From Irregularibacter muris (GTDB lineage Bacteria; Bacillota; Clostridia; Eubacteriales; Garciellaceae): 64,000 nt of DNA. The first letter of the stretch is position 1. Every line of letters starts with the position of its first letter. This document shows, piece by piece, positions 15,702-24,098 of this stretch. The stretch lies in NCBI RefSeq assembly GCF_024622505.1, contig NZ_JANKAS010000007.1, forward strand, positions 111,776 through 175,775, given 5' to 3'. Made by a program: the position numbers and the translations under genes. Under the pieces are notes generated by a model. It did no database searches. It worked only from the letters and a program-made list of their open reading frames with translations, and had not been told where the DNA came from.

Positions 15702-17944
15702 CAATTTGTACTGCAAACTGTGTTGGAAATCAGAAGAATTGCCTCTATCCAAATAAGAACGTTGTCACCTCGGCTGAAGAATTAAAAGAAGCTGCAAAGC
15801 TAGATCATGTTTGCGCGGAGTACAAGAACAACTATCGCAGTGCAGATAATTTCTTAAAGTCTGATGTCATCGTCATGGATTGCGATAATGATCACACTGA
15901 AAATCCGGATGAGTGGATAACGCCAGAGGCATTGGATGAAATTTTAACGGATATTTCATATGCGATTGCTCCCAGTCGCCATAACATGCTTTCTAAAGAT
16001 GGAAAAGCAGCAAGGCCCAAGTTCCATGTTTACTTTTCTATAGAAGAGCTAACAGATGTGGAAGGATATGTGGCTATAAAAAAAGCTATCCATGCTCAGT
16101 TTCCATTCTTTGATGATAACGCTCTGGATGCAGCACGTTTTATCTATGGGGCTGATACCGGCGAAGTTATCTGGCATGAAGGTTGGCTCACGATTGATGA
16201 GCTGCTTCAGAACATTCCTGCACCTACAAATACAGGTCGCAGCAATTCAATACCTGAAGGTCAACGCAACAATACGCTGTCTCGTTTTGCTGGCCGCGTT
16301 GTAAAGAGATACGGCAGCACAGATAAGGCCCATGAGATTTTTCTGGAAGAAGCTAAGAAGTGCGACCCGCCTATGGATGAAGAAGAGCTTACTGCTATCT
16401 GGAATAGTGCTATCAAGTTTGCAAGGAAAGTGCAAGGTCAGGAGGGGTACGTTCCTCCAGATGACTACAATTCTGACTTTGACTCGCTGAGACCTTCCGA
16501 CTTTTCTGATATTGGTCAGGCAAAGGTGTTGACTCGTGAATATGGCAATGAGCTCTGCTACACCGATGCCACAGATTATCTTCGTTTTAACGGTGAGTAT
16601 TGGATGGAATCAAGGCAGCAGTCGGTTGGTGCAATGGAAGAGTTCCTCGATTTACAGCTTCAAGATGCCCTCGGTGAGGTGGAAAGCGCCCTTAATGCCT
16701 TAGTTGCTTTGGGTGAAAAGGAAGAAGATATTCTTGCTGGCGGTAAAAAGTATGAAGCTTCACTTTCAGGAGATCCATTAAAGGCATTTAAAAAGTATCA
16801 GTCGGCCATTGCTTATAGAACTTTTGTAATGAAGCGCAGGGATATGAAATATGTCATCTCAGCATTGCAGGCTGCAAAGCCAATGCTGGAAATCAAGGTG
16901 AGCGACTTAGATAAGGATGAGTTCCTACTTAATACACCAGGTGTTACGTTTGACCTTCGCAAGGGTCTGGCCGGTGGTCGTGCTCCAGATGCAGCGGATT
17001 ATATTACAAAGCAAACAACTGCTTCTCCGGGAGATAAGGGTGAGCAAATTTGGTTAGATGCTCTGAATACCTTTTTCTGTAATGACCAAAAGCTGATTGA
17101 TTACGTTCAACAGATTGTTGGCCTTTCTGCAATCGGTAAAGTCTATCTCGAAGCTATCATCATTGCCTATGGTGGAGGCCGCAACGGTAAATCAACCTTC
17201 TGGAACAGCATCTCAAGGGTGCTCGGCTCCTACAGCGGTGCTATCTCAGCCGATACACTTACAGTTGGTTGCCGCAGAAACGTAAAACCTGAAATGGCAG
17301 AGCTTAAGGGCAAACGCCTCATCATTGCTTCCGAGCTTGAAGAGGGTATGCGCCTCAACACTTCAATTGTGAAACAGCTTAGCTCTACTGATGAAATTGA
17401 AGCTGAGAAAAAGTATAAAGACCCGTTCAAGTTTGAGCCTTCTCATACACTGGTGCTTTACACGAATCATCTTCCGAGAGTCGGTGCCAATGATGATGGC
17501 ACCTGGAGACGTCTCATCGTCATTCCCTTTAATGCAAGAATTGAGAATAAAAGTGACATCAAAAACTACGCCGACTACCTTGTTAAGAATGCAGGCTCGT
17601 ACATCATGAGCTGGATCATTGAAGGTGCAAAGAAAGCTATTGAGGCTAACTACCATTTCAGTGTTCCCACATGTGTTCAGGAGGCCATTGAAGCGTACAG
17701 AGAAAATAATGACTGGCTTGCTTCCTTTTTGGAGGATTGTTGCGAAGTGGATAAGACATACCAGCAAAAATCCGGAGAGTTTTATCAGGAATACCGTGCC
17801 CATTGTGGGCGCAACGGTGAGTACACAAGAAGTACAACAGATTTCTATACTGCTTTGGAGACTGCTGGGTTTGAACGTAAAAAGACCAAAACAGGTAGCT
17901 TCATTTATGGGGTGCGCTTAAAGGAGGAAGAGTTTCTAAGTTGA
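15692..17944 (+). CDS. P4-type phage primase-helicase (D5/VapE-like)
   Basis: A 750-residue replication initiator. The N-terminal ~190 residues contain VMDCDNDH and SRHN/RPKFHVYF patterns like the archaeo-eukaryotic-type primase domains of phage and plasmid primases. A primase-C-terminal helical piece and D5-N-like linker follow. The C-terminal superfamily 3 helicase has Walker A GGGRNGKST near 495-503, the ELEEG Walker B region near 551 and LYTNHLPR sensor near 592. It would unwind and prime the phage genome for the family A polymerase encoded on the other strand. ATG 15692 overlaps the preceding gene by 10 bases. Length and motif order are normal. Confidence 0.9.
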   Translation: MQLTICTANCVGNQKNCLYPNKNVVTSAEELKEAAKLDHVCAEYKNNYRSADNFLKSDVIVMDCDNDHTENPDEWITPEALDEILTDISYAIAPSRHNMLSKDGKAARPKFHVYFSIEELTDVEGYVAIKKAIHAQFPFFDDNALDAARFIYGADTGEVIWHEGWLTIDELLQNIPAPTNTGRSNSIPEGQRNNTLSRFAGRVVKRYGSTDKAHEIFLEEAKKCDPPMDEEELTAIWNSAIKFARKVQGQEGYVPPDDYNSDFDSLRPSDFSDIGQAKVLTREYGNELCYTDATDYLRFNGEYWMESRQQSVGAMEEFLDLQLQDALGEVESALNALVALGEKEEDILAGGKKYEASLSGDPLKAFKKYQSAIAYRTFVMKRRDMKYVISALQAAKPMLEIKVSDLDKDEFLLNTPGVTFDLRKGLAGGRAPDAADYITKQTTASPGDKGEQIWLDALNTFFCNDQKLIDYVQQIVGLSAIGKVYLEAIIIAYGGGRNGKSTFWNSISRVLGSYSGAISADTLTVGCRRNVKPEMAELKGKRLIIASELEEGMRLNTSIVKQLSSTDEIEAEKKYKDPFKFEPSHTLVLYTNHLPRVGANDDGTWRRLIVIPFNARIENKSDIKNYADYLVKNAGSYIMSWIIEGAKKAIEANYHFSVPTCVQEAIEAYRENNDWLASFLEDCCEVDKTYQQKSGEFYQEYRAHCGRNGEYTRSTTDFYTALETAGFERKKTKTGSFIYGVRLKEEEFLS

Positions 17945-17972
17945 GTTACACCGAGTAGCACTGACCTAATAT

Positions 17973-18076
17973 GGTGACGGTCAGTTACGGTCATATATAG
18001 AACTTCGTATTAGAGAAAAATTTATAAAAATTCTTTATATAAGAGGTTTATGAGTAGACCTTCACAGACCGTCACC
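17973..18076. repeat. Inverted repeat GGTGACGGTC / GACCGTCACC downstream of the primase gene
   Basis: A perfect 10-base inverted repeat has its arms at 17973-17982 and 18067-18076, with a partial direct copy (TTACGGTC) at about 17985-17992. The spacer holds an AT-rich stretch (AAAAATTTATAAAAATTC). Arms flanking an AT-rich segment beside the replicative helicase gene suggest either a replication origin or a regulator site. Nothing else is coded in 17945-18049. Confidence 0.4.
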
Positions 18077-18097
18077 AATTTTGATGGAGATATAGCG

Positions 18098-18379
18098 ATG
18101 AGAGAAAAAGAAATAGAAAAGAAGTTAACTTTGGAAGCAAAAAAGCGTGGCGGGCTGGCAGTGAAGTTTGTATCTCCTGGCTTTGATGGTATGCCGGATA
18201 GAATCGTTCTAATGCCTGAAGGAAAGATGGCCTTTGTTGAGGTTAAGGCCCCTGGTAAGCGCCCGCGCCCATTACAGATGGCAAGGCACAAATTGCTTAG
18301 AGCATTAGGCTTTTTAGTTTTTGTACTAGACGACGAGAGTCAGATTGGAGGGATTTTAGATGCAGTACAATCCACATGA
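18098..18379 (+). CDS. VRR-NUC domain nuclease
   Basis: A 93-residue stand-alone VRR-NUC domain of the PD-(D/E)XK superfamily. It shows Lys-rich helix 1 (EKKLTLEAKKRGG), PGFDGMPDRIVL with the catalytic Asp, FVEVKAPG with the E-x-K pair, and a closing helix. Phage VRR-NUC proteins of this size are thought to act on branched DNA during replication or packaging. I use ATG 18098; an upstream in-frame ATG at 18050 is possible but adds residues not usual for the family. The start of the SNF2 helicase gene overlaps its end by 20 bases, an arrangement common in Clostridia prophages. Confidence 0.85.
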   Translation: MREKEIEKKLTLEAKKRGGLAVKFVSPGFDGMPDRIVLMPEGKMAFVEVKAPGKRPRPLQMARHKLLRALGFLVFVLDDESQIGGILDAVQST

Positions 18380-19733
18380 TTATCAGAAATACGCTATCAG
18401 TTATATCGAATCTCATCCGGTGTCAGCAGTACTGCTTGATATGGGTTTAGGAAAAACAAGTATAGCTCTTACTGCAATAAATGACCTACTATTTGATTTC
18501 TTCGAAGCCCATAAAGTGTTAGTTGTAGCACCACTTCGAGTGGCAAGAGATACCTGGCCAGCTGAAATTGAAAAATGGGATCATCTATCTGACCTGATCG
18601 TTTCTGTTGCAGTAGGAAGCGTCACTGAACGGGTTCAAGCGTTAAAGGCCACAGCCGATATTTATGTAATCAACCGAGAGAATCTTTCATGGCTCATTGA
18701 TGAAAGTGGACTGACCTTTGATTTCGATACAGTTATAATTGATGAGCTTTCTTCCTTCAAAAATCATCAGGCCAAGCGCTTTAAGTCTTTTTTGAAGGTG
18801 CGTCCTAAAGTAAAGCGCATTATTGGAATGACAGGAACACCAAGCAGCAACGGACTAATGGATTTATGGGCCGAATTTAAATTGCTTGACATGGGTGTAA
18901 GGCTTGGAAGGTTCATATCTGCGTTTCGTAACAACTACTTCATGCCGGATAAAAGAAATGGCCAGATTATCTACAGTTACAAGCCTCTTCCCGGAGCGGA
19001 GCAATGCATCTATAAGAAAATTTCCGACATTACGATTTCAATGAAGTCAACGGATTACCTTAAGATGCCGGAACTGGTCAGCAGTGTATACACCGTAAGG
19101 CTTTCTGAAAAAGAGGAAGAACGCTATGACGAATTAGCAAAAGACCTTGTACTTACGATTCCTGGTGGTGAGGTTACTGCTGCGAATGCCGCAGCACTTT
19201 CCAACAAGCTCTGTCAGCTGGCTAACGGTGCCATTTATAACGATAGCGGTGAAACCCAGATCATTCATAATCAGAAATTAGATGCATTGGAGGACATTAT
19301 TGAAGCAGCTGCCGGAAAGCCGATACTTGTGGCCTATTGGTATAAGCACGACTATGAAAGAATCGTAGAAAAGCTTCATAACATAAAGGTTCCATTTTCT
19401 AAGCTGGATACCGCTGAAAGTATTCGAAGGTGGAACAACAAGGAAATACCAGTCGGTTTAATTCATCCCGCATCTGCAGGACATGGCTTAAATCTTCAAG
19501 CTGGTGGCTCTTGTATTGTGTGGTTCGGTCTTACCTGGTCATTAGAGTTATATCAGCAGACAAATGCTAGGCTCTGGCGTCAGGGCCAAACAGCTGAAAC
19601 GGTTGTGGTGCAGCACATCGTTACCAAAGGCACTATTGATGAGCGTATCTTGAAGGCTCTTTCCTTAAAGGACAAAAGCCAGTCGGCGCTTATCGAAGCT
19701 GTCAAAGCTGATCTGCAAATGAGAGTCAAATAA
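18360..19733 (+). CDS. Phage SNF2-type DEAD/DEAH helicase
   Basis: The 457-residue protein is an SF2 ATPase of the SNF2 class: motif I DMGLGKTS near residue 29, motif II DELS (IIDELSSFKN) near residue 131, motif III GMTGTP near 158, motif V/VI region ending QTNARLWRQGQ near 400. It is shorter than cellular SNF2 remodellers and lacks extra domains. In phages of this type it follows VRR-NUC and probably moves on double-stranded DNA to help replication or recombination. ATG 18360 has GGAGGGA at 18347 and lies inside the end of the VRR-NUC gene. Confidence 0.9.
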   Translation: MQYNPHDYQKYAISYIESHPVSAVLLDMGLGKTSIALTAINDLLFDFFEAHKVLVVAPLRVARDTWPAEIEKWDHLSDLIVSVAVGSVTERVQALKATADIYVINRENLSWLIDESGLTFDFDTVIIDELSSFKNHQAKRFKSFLKVRPKVKRIIGMTGTPSSNGLMDLWAEFKLLDMGVRLGRFISAFRNNYFMPDKRNGQIIYSYKPLPGAEQCIYKKISDITISMKSTDYLKMPELVSSVYTVRLSEKEEERYDELAKDLVLTIPGGEVTAANAAALSNKLCQLANGAIYNDSGETQIIHNQKLDALEDIIEAAAGKPILVAYWYKHDYERIVEKLHNIKVPFSKLDTAESIRRWNNKEIPVGLIHPASAGHGLNLQAGGSCIVWFGLTWSLELYQQTNARLWRQGQTAETVVVQHIVTKGTIDERILKALSLKDKSQSALIEAVKADLQMRVK

Positions 19734-19778
19734 AGACAATCCGTGCCAATCCGAGAAACAAAAACTTGGAGGTGCGAT

Positions 19779-20006
19779 ATGGAACCATATGAAAGTTTAG
19801 CAAATGCGATTATAGTACAGGCAGTCAAGGACTACCGGGAAGCCTTACAGCGTTTGGACCGCCACCCGGAGAAAAATGATTACAAAGCTGAGGTTAAATC
19901 TCTTGAGCGCTTCTTTTGTTCCAGCTGGTATCAGATACTAACTGATCTTGACGGTAACCTCTTAATGCGCAAGGTACGAGAAAAACTGGAGGTGGCTTGC
20001 CTATGA
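19779..20006 (+). CDS. Small conserved phage protein
   Basis: A 75-residue charged protein, mostly helical, with a FFCSSWYQILTDLDG segment near residue 45 that is recurrent in small phage proteins placed just before DUF1492 regulators. ATG 19779 follows GGAGGTG; the longer frame starting 36 bases upstream lacks a site. The next gene begins inside its last codons. Function unknown; a role as partner of the following regulator is suggested only by constant neighbourhood. Confidence 0.6.
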   Translation: MEPYESLANAIIVQAVKDYREALQRLDRHPEKNDYKAEVKSLERFFCSSWYQILTDLDGNLLMRKVREKLEVACL

Positions 20007-20419
20007 CTGCTAAAGAATATCTGTCCCAAGCCTATCGTTTGGACCAGCGTATCAACAGCAAGCTGGAACAGGTTGCTTCGTTGAATGATCTGGCAACCAA
20101 ATGCACGACCACGCTGACGGGGATGCCACGTAATCCCAATCATGGTACATCTATGATGGCAGACGCTATTTGTAAAATCATTGATCTTCAGAACGAGATC
20201 AACAGAGATATTGATCGCCTTGTTGATTTAAAGGGTGAAATAATAGGAGTTATAAAAGCGGTAGACAGTTTGGAGTGCCAGACACTCCTGGAGCTGCGAT
20301 ATCTATGCTTTAAATCGTGGGAACAAATTGCAGTGGACCTGGGTTATAATGTACGCCACGTTTATCGACTGCACGATGTTGCCACTTCACTGATTAAACT
20401 TCCTGAAACAAGTCAGTGA
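20003..20419 (+). CDS. DUF1492 phage transcriptional regulator (sigma-like HTH)
   Basis: The 138-residue protein has an N-terminal coiled helix, a second helix rich in Asp/Glu and a C-terminal helix-turn-helix (LELRYLCFKSWEQIAVDLGY then VRHVYRLHDVA), which resembles region 4 of sigma-70 factors. DUF1492/ArpU-type proteins end the early operon of Firmicutes phages and are thought to switch on late genes. ATG 20003 overlaps the previous gene by four bases; a TTG at 19997 is in frame. A terminator follows at 20483 and the packaging genes start after it. It is a candidate to act on one of the repeated phage elements described here, which is untested. Confidence 0.8.
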   Translation: MTAKEYLSQAYRLDQRINSKLEQVASLNDLATKCTTTLTGMPRNPNHGTSMMADAICKIIDLQNEINRDIDRLVDLKGEIIGVIKAVDSLECQTLLELRYLCFKSWEQIAVDLGYNVRHVYRLHDVATSLIKLPETSQ

Positions 20420-20482
20420 ATGTCACTGTTTGTCAGTGTTGTTCGTGTGTTACTATTACAATAGAGAAATAGAATTCCAAAG

Positions 20483-20512
20483 GCCATCGTGGAGAGATCT
20501 GCGGTGGCTTTT
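20483..20512 (+). terminator. Terminator after the early operon
   Basis: GCCATCG (20483-20489) pairs with CGGTGGC (20502-20508, one G-T wobble) and is followed by TTTTG. It lies 64 bases after the DUF1492 gene. Just before it, 20415-20440 holds interlocking CACTG/CAGTG inverted repeats, a possible regulator site for the late genes. Confidence 0.55.
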
Positions 20513-20539
20513 GTTGCGCCCTGAAAGTGAGGTGAATCA

Positions 20540-20908
20540 ATGCCCTACAAACCTAAACGTCCCTGTGCTTACCCCGGCTGCGGTCGGCTTGCTGTACGCG
20601 AGCAATACTGTGCCGAGCATCAAAAAGCAATGGATAAACAATACAACCAGTACGAACGTGATCCCGCTTCCAACAAGCGATATGGTCGTGCTTGGAAGCG
20701 TATCCGTGACCGCTACATCAAGTCGCATCCTCTCTGCGAGGAATGTGAGAAGCAAGGCAAGTTCACTCCTGCCGAAGAGGTACACCACATCCTTCCACTT
20801 TCCAAAGGCGGTGGTAACGAGAAGAGCAATCTCATGGCTCTTTGTAAATCCTGCCACTCTAGAATTACTGCAGAGAGCGGTGGCCGGTGGGGGCGGTCAA
20901 ATCTCTAA
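20540..20908 (+). CDS. Phage HNH endonuclease
   Basis: A 122-residue HNH nuclease. Cysteine pairs near the N-terminus (CAYPGC and YCAEH) form one zinc-binding unit; the HNH core follows with CEEC, EVHHILPLSKGG (the catalytic His-His) and NLMALCKSCHSR. HNH proteins next to the terminase genes are a feature of cos-type siphophages, in which they assist the large terminase in cutting the genome ends. The ATG at 20540 follows a GAGGTGA site. It is the first gene of the packaging module. Confidence 0.9.
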   Translation: MPYKPKRPCAYPGCGRLAVREQYCAEHQKAMDKQYNQYERDPASNKRYGRAWKRIRDRYIKSHPLCEECEKQGKFTPAEEVHHILPLSKGGGNEKSNLMALCKSCHSRITAESGGRWGRSNL

Positions 20909-21003
20909 AACTTTTTAAAGCGGACAGCGGCGTGGGGCTTCGTGTTAAAAAACGCGGTTTCAAACAAGGGAATAGCCCCACCCCTGCTAAGTGAGGTGAA
21001 AAT
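20909..21003 (+). other. Intergenic hairpin region between HNH and small terminase, candidate cos region
   Basis: This 95-base gap holds an 8-base inverted repeat GTGGGGCT (20932-20939) / AGCCCCAC (20974-20981) and a GC-rich stretch. In cos phages the HNH gene and small terminase gene flank the cos site, so this is a plausible place for it. No overhang sequence can be assigned by eye. Confidence 0.3.
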
Positions 21004-21555
21004 ATGGCGAAAGACGGTACAAATCGAGGCGGCGCTCGTGTAGGTGCAGGTGCGAAAAAGAAGCCCTTGACTGATAAAATAGCTGAAGGCAATCCAGGAG
21101 GCAGAAAACTGACCGTGATGGAATTTAAGGATACGGCAGACCTAAAAGGACTTGAAATGCCCGAGCCAAATAAAATGCTTGAAGCTATACAAAAAGACGG
21201 CAAAGCACTGGTTGCAGGAGAAATCTACAGAAATACATGGCAGTGGCTGAACGAACGTGGATGTGCTGTTCTCGTATCGCCGCAGCTTTTAGAACGCTAC
21301 GCCATGAGCGTGGCTCGCTGGATTCAATGTGAGGAGGCTGTCACAGAATATGGCTTTTTAGCAAAACACCCGACTACAGGTAATGCCATTCAAAGCCCCT
21401 ATGTGGCAATGGGCCAGAATTACATGAACCAAACCAATCGGCTGTGGATGGAGATCTTCCAGATTGTTAAAGAAAACTGTACAGGAGAATACAACGGCGC
21501 TAGCCCGCAGGACGATGTAATGGAACGTCTGCTCATGGCAAGGCGAGGAAAATAA
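21004..21555 (+). CDS. terS: Phage terminase small subunit, P27 family
   Basis: The 183-residue protein starts with a Gly/Arg/Lys-rich tail (RGGARVGAGAKKK) and contains the helical P27-family core with a WQWLNERG and RYAMSVARW pattern. Small terminases bind the packaging start site and load DNA into the large subunit. ATG 21004 follows GTGAGGTGAAA. Unlike in most phages it is not next to the large subunit: 5.3 kb with seven cargo genes lies between them. Confidence 0.88.
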   Translation: MAKDGTNRGGARVGAGAKKKPLTDKIAEGNPGGRKLTVMEFKDTADLKGLEMPEPNKMLEAIQKDGKALVAGEIYRNTWQWLNERGCAVLVSPQLLERYAMSVARWIQCEEAVTEYGFLAKHPTTGNAIQSPYVAMGQNYMNQTNRLWMEIFQIVKENCTGEYNGASPQDDVMERLLMARRGK

Positions 21556-21573
21556 ATCAGATAGGAGGAAAAT

Positions 21574-22752
21574 ATGATTACTTATAAAACAGCGGAAAGT
21601 GTCTGCATGGGACATCCGGATAAACTCTGTGACCTCATTGCTGACAATATTTTGGATGCTTGTATGCGTAAAGATAAATCTTCCCGCGTGGCCTGCGAGG
21701 TCATGGCAACCAAAGGCAAAATTATCGTGGCGGGCGAAATCACCTGCAGCGGTAAAGTGGATATCCGCTTCATCGTAAAAAATGTACTTCGTGAGGTCGG
21801 ATATAATCCGTGGAAGTTTACAGTATTTGTGTTCGTACACCATCAAAGCTCAGACATTGCGGCAGGTGTAGATAATGCACTTGAAGCAAGAAATGGTATC
21901 AATGATCCATACGGTTCTGTGGGCGCTGGTGACCAAGGAACGGTTTACGGTTACGCAACCAATGAAACACGTGAAAATCTGCCCCTTCCACTGGTGCTTT
22001 CCCATCGCATCATAAAGCGCATTGACAACTGCCGGAAAGGAAAACTCATTAAGGGTATTCTGCCTGACGGCAAAGCACAGGTTACTGTGGAATATGAGGA
22101 TGGAAAGCCCAAGCGTGTAAAAACAATTGTAGTTTCAGTCCAGCATGATAAGGGCAAGACTCAGGAAGAATTGAAATCGGATATCTGGAATAATGTACTT
22201 TGGCAGTGCTTTGAAGATTTCCCGTTTGATGATGATACTGAAATTCTTATTAACCCCTCCGGAAGATTTGTCGAAGGCGGTCCCGCTGCTGATACAGGTT
22301 TAACCGGCAGAAAAATCATGGTTGATACTTATGGCGGCCTTGCATCCCACGGTGGCGGTGCCCTTTGCGGCAAAGACCCAACCAAGGTTGATCGAAGCGG
22401 CGCATATATGGCGAGATACATTGCAAAGAACATCGTATGGAGCGGTCTTGCAGAGAAATGTGAGGTCGCTCTTTCTTATGCAATTGGTAAGGCAAACCCT
22501 GTGGCAGTCGACGTGACTTCCTTTAGTACTAGCAAACTCACCGATGAGCAGCTTGCCAATATTGTGCAGGATGTGTTTAACCTCCGACCAGCTGCAATCA
22601 TCGAAAAACTAAGGCTGCGTAATTCCATCTACTCCGATACGGCGGTTTATGGTCATTTCAATTCCTGTCTGTTCCCGTGGGAGGATGTAAACATGTACAC
22701 AAATTTAAGAAAGGCGGCTGAGAAATATGCAGATAGAAAAACTGAAAACTGA
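21574..22752 (+). CDS. metK: Phage-borne S-adenosylmethionine synthetase
   Basis: A 392-residue methionine adenosyltransferase that makes SAM from methionine and ATP. Signature motifs are intact: GHPDKLCD near residue 14, GAGDQGTVYGYATNE near residue 117 and GGLASHGGGALCGKDPTK near residue 255, which in the family holds the phosphate-binding loop and metal site. The length is that of cellular MetK and it looks functional. The gene overlaps by 26 bases with the DNA methyltransferase gene, so SAM supply and SAM use are coupled within the prophage. It is cargo between terS and terL. AGGAGGA lies upstream of ATG 21574. Confidence 0.93.
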   Translation: MITYKTAESVCMGHPDKLCDLIADNILDACMRKDKSSRVACEVMATKGKIIVAGEITCSGKVDIRFIVKNVLREVGYNPWKFTVFVFVHHQSSDIAAGVDNALEARNGINDPYGSVGAGDQGTVYGYATNETRENLPLPLVLSHRIIKRIDNCRKGKLIKGILPDGKAQVTVEYEDGKPKRVKTIVVSVQHDKGKTQEELKSDIWNNVLWQCFEDFPFDDDTEILINPSGRFVEGGPAADTGLTGRKIMVDTYGGLASHGGGALCGKDPTKVDRSGAYMARYIAKNIVWSGLAEKCEVALSYAIGKANPVAVDVTSFSTSKLTDEQLANIVQDVFNLRPAAIIEKLRLRNSIYSDTAVYGHFNSCLFPWEDVNMYTNLRKAAEKYADRKTEN

Positions 22753-23965
22753 GCTATTGATTCCAGCCGACTACAATCCTCGTAAAGACTTGAAACCCGG
22801 TGACCCGGAATACGAAAAGCTGAAACGCTCCATCGAGCAGTTCGGTTATGTAGAACCTGTTATATGGAATAAGACCACATCTCATGTTGTCGGTGGCCAC
22901 CAGCGTTTGAAGGTGCTGCTTGATATGGGCATCACCGAAGTCGAGTGTGTGGTTATTGAAATGGATGAGGAAAAAGAAAAGGCACTCAACATCGCCCTCA
23001 ATAAAATCAGTGGTGATTGGGATAAGGATAAGCTGGCTCTCCTCATTGCGGATTTGCAGGGAGCGGACTTTGACGTGTCCCTCACCGGATTTGAGCCTGC
23101 CGAACTTGATGCGCTTTTTAAGGATTCGCTCAAGGACGGTATTCATGATGATGACTTCGATGTGGATGCTGAACTGCAAAAGCCTGCACTCACCAAGCAA
23201 GGCGATGTTTGGATGCTTGGGCAGCACAGGCTAGTCTGCGGTGATTCTACTAAGGCTGACACTTTCACACTACTGATGGACGGGAAGCTCGCAAATCTTG
23301 TTGTAACTGACCCTCCGTACAACGTCAACTATGAAGGTTCGGCGGGTAAGATTAAAAACGACAATATGGGAAATGAAGCATTCTACAATTTTCTGCTTGA
23401 GGCGTTTAAGAACACCGAAGTGGCAATGGCGAAGGATGCTTCTATTTATGTGTTCCATGCAGATACTGAAGGTCTGAATTTCAGAAAGGCATTCTCTGAA
23501 GCAGGTTTCTATCTTTCCGGTACTTGCATCTGGAAAAAGCAGTCGCTTGTTCTTGGCCGCTCACCTTATCAATGGCAGCATGAGCCTGTTCTTTTCGGTT
23601 GGAAGAAATCTGGAAAGCACAACTGGTATGCCGATCGTAAGCAGACCACCATCTGGGAATTTGAGAAGCCGAAGAAGAATGGTGACCATCCCACCATGAA
23701 GCCCGTGGCACTGGTAGCATACCCGATCCTCAACTCAAGTCTGACCAACTGCATCGTGCTCGATCCTTTTGGTGGTTCAGGTAGTACGCTCATAGCCTGT
23801 GATCAGACGGAGCGTATCTGCTACACCATTGAATTGGATGAAAAGTACTGTGATGTCATTGTAAAAAGGTATATCGAGCAAGCCGGAAACGCAGATGGTG
23901 TATTTCTTTTGAGAGATGGTACGGAGTATAGGTATTGTGATCTGCCGGAAGTAAATGCTGAGTAG
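22727..23965 (+). CDS. ParB-domain DNA methyltransferase (N4/N6 class)
   Basis: The 412-residue protein fuses an N-terminal ParB-like domain (about residues 1-100, with GGHQRL near residue 47) to a DNA methylase. The catalytic motif DPPY is at residues 195-198 and the SAM-binding DPFGGSGST is at about 346, so the order (catalytic before SAM) is that of the beta class. The product is N6-methyladenine or N4-methylcytosine. No cognate endonuclease is seen nearby, so it is an orphan enzyme, likely protecting phage DNA against host restriction, perhaps including the type I system at the left of this window. Translational coupling with metK is notable. Confidence 0.9.
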   Translation: MQIEKLKTELLIPADYNPRKDLKPGDPEYEKLKRSIEQFGYVEPVIWNKTTSHVVGGHQRLKVLLDMGITEVECVVIEMDEEKEKALNIALNKISGDWDKDKLALLIADLQGADFDVSLTGFEPAELDALFKDSLKDGIHDDDFDVDAELQKPALTKQGDVWMLGQHRLVCGDSTKADTFTLLMDGKLANLVVTDPPYNVNYEGSAGKIKNDNMGNEAFYNFLLEAFKNTEVAMAKDASIYVFHADTEGLNFRKAFSEAGFYLSGTCIWKKQSLVLGRSPYQWQHEPVLFGWKKSGKHNWYADRKQTTIWEFEKPKKNGDHPTMKPVALVAYPILNSSLTNCIVLDPFGGSGSTLIACDQTERICYTIELDEKYCDVIVKRYIEQAGNADGVFLLRDGTEYRYCDLPEVNAE

Positions 23966-24037
23966 TAAGCTCCAATCTATACAAAACACCGCCGATTAAT
24001 CGGAACAGTTTCCCTACAGAAATATGCTCGAAACGAC

Positions 24038-24066
24038 TTGCTATTTACAGCGTTCAGAGTGATATA
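24038..24066 (+). promoter_or_regulatory. Repeated promoter-like element, copy 1 (TTGCTA-N17-GATATA)
   Basis: TTGCTA (24038-24043), 17 bases, GATATA (24061-24066), followed by TGTAGTACCGAAAAAG. The spacer ends AGAGT in all copies. It precedes the 267-residue cargo gene by 32 bases. Spacing is ideal for a sigma-70-type promoter and the same element recurs at 25180 and 46248. Confidence 0.7.
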
Positions 24067-24098
24067 TGTAGTACCGAAAAAGAAAGGCGGTATGAAAA

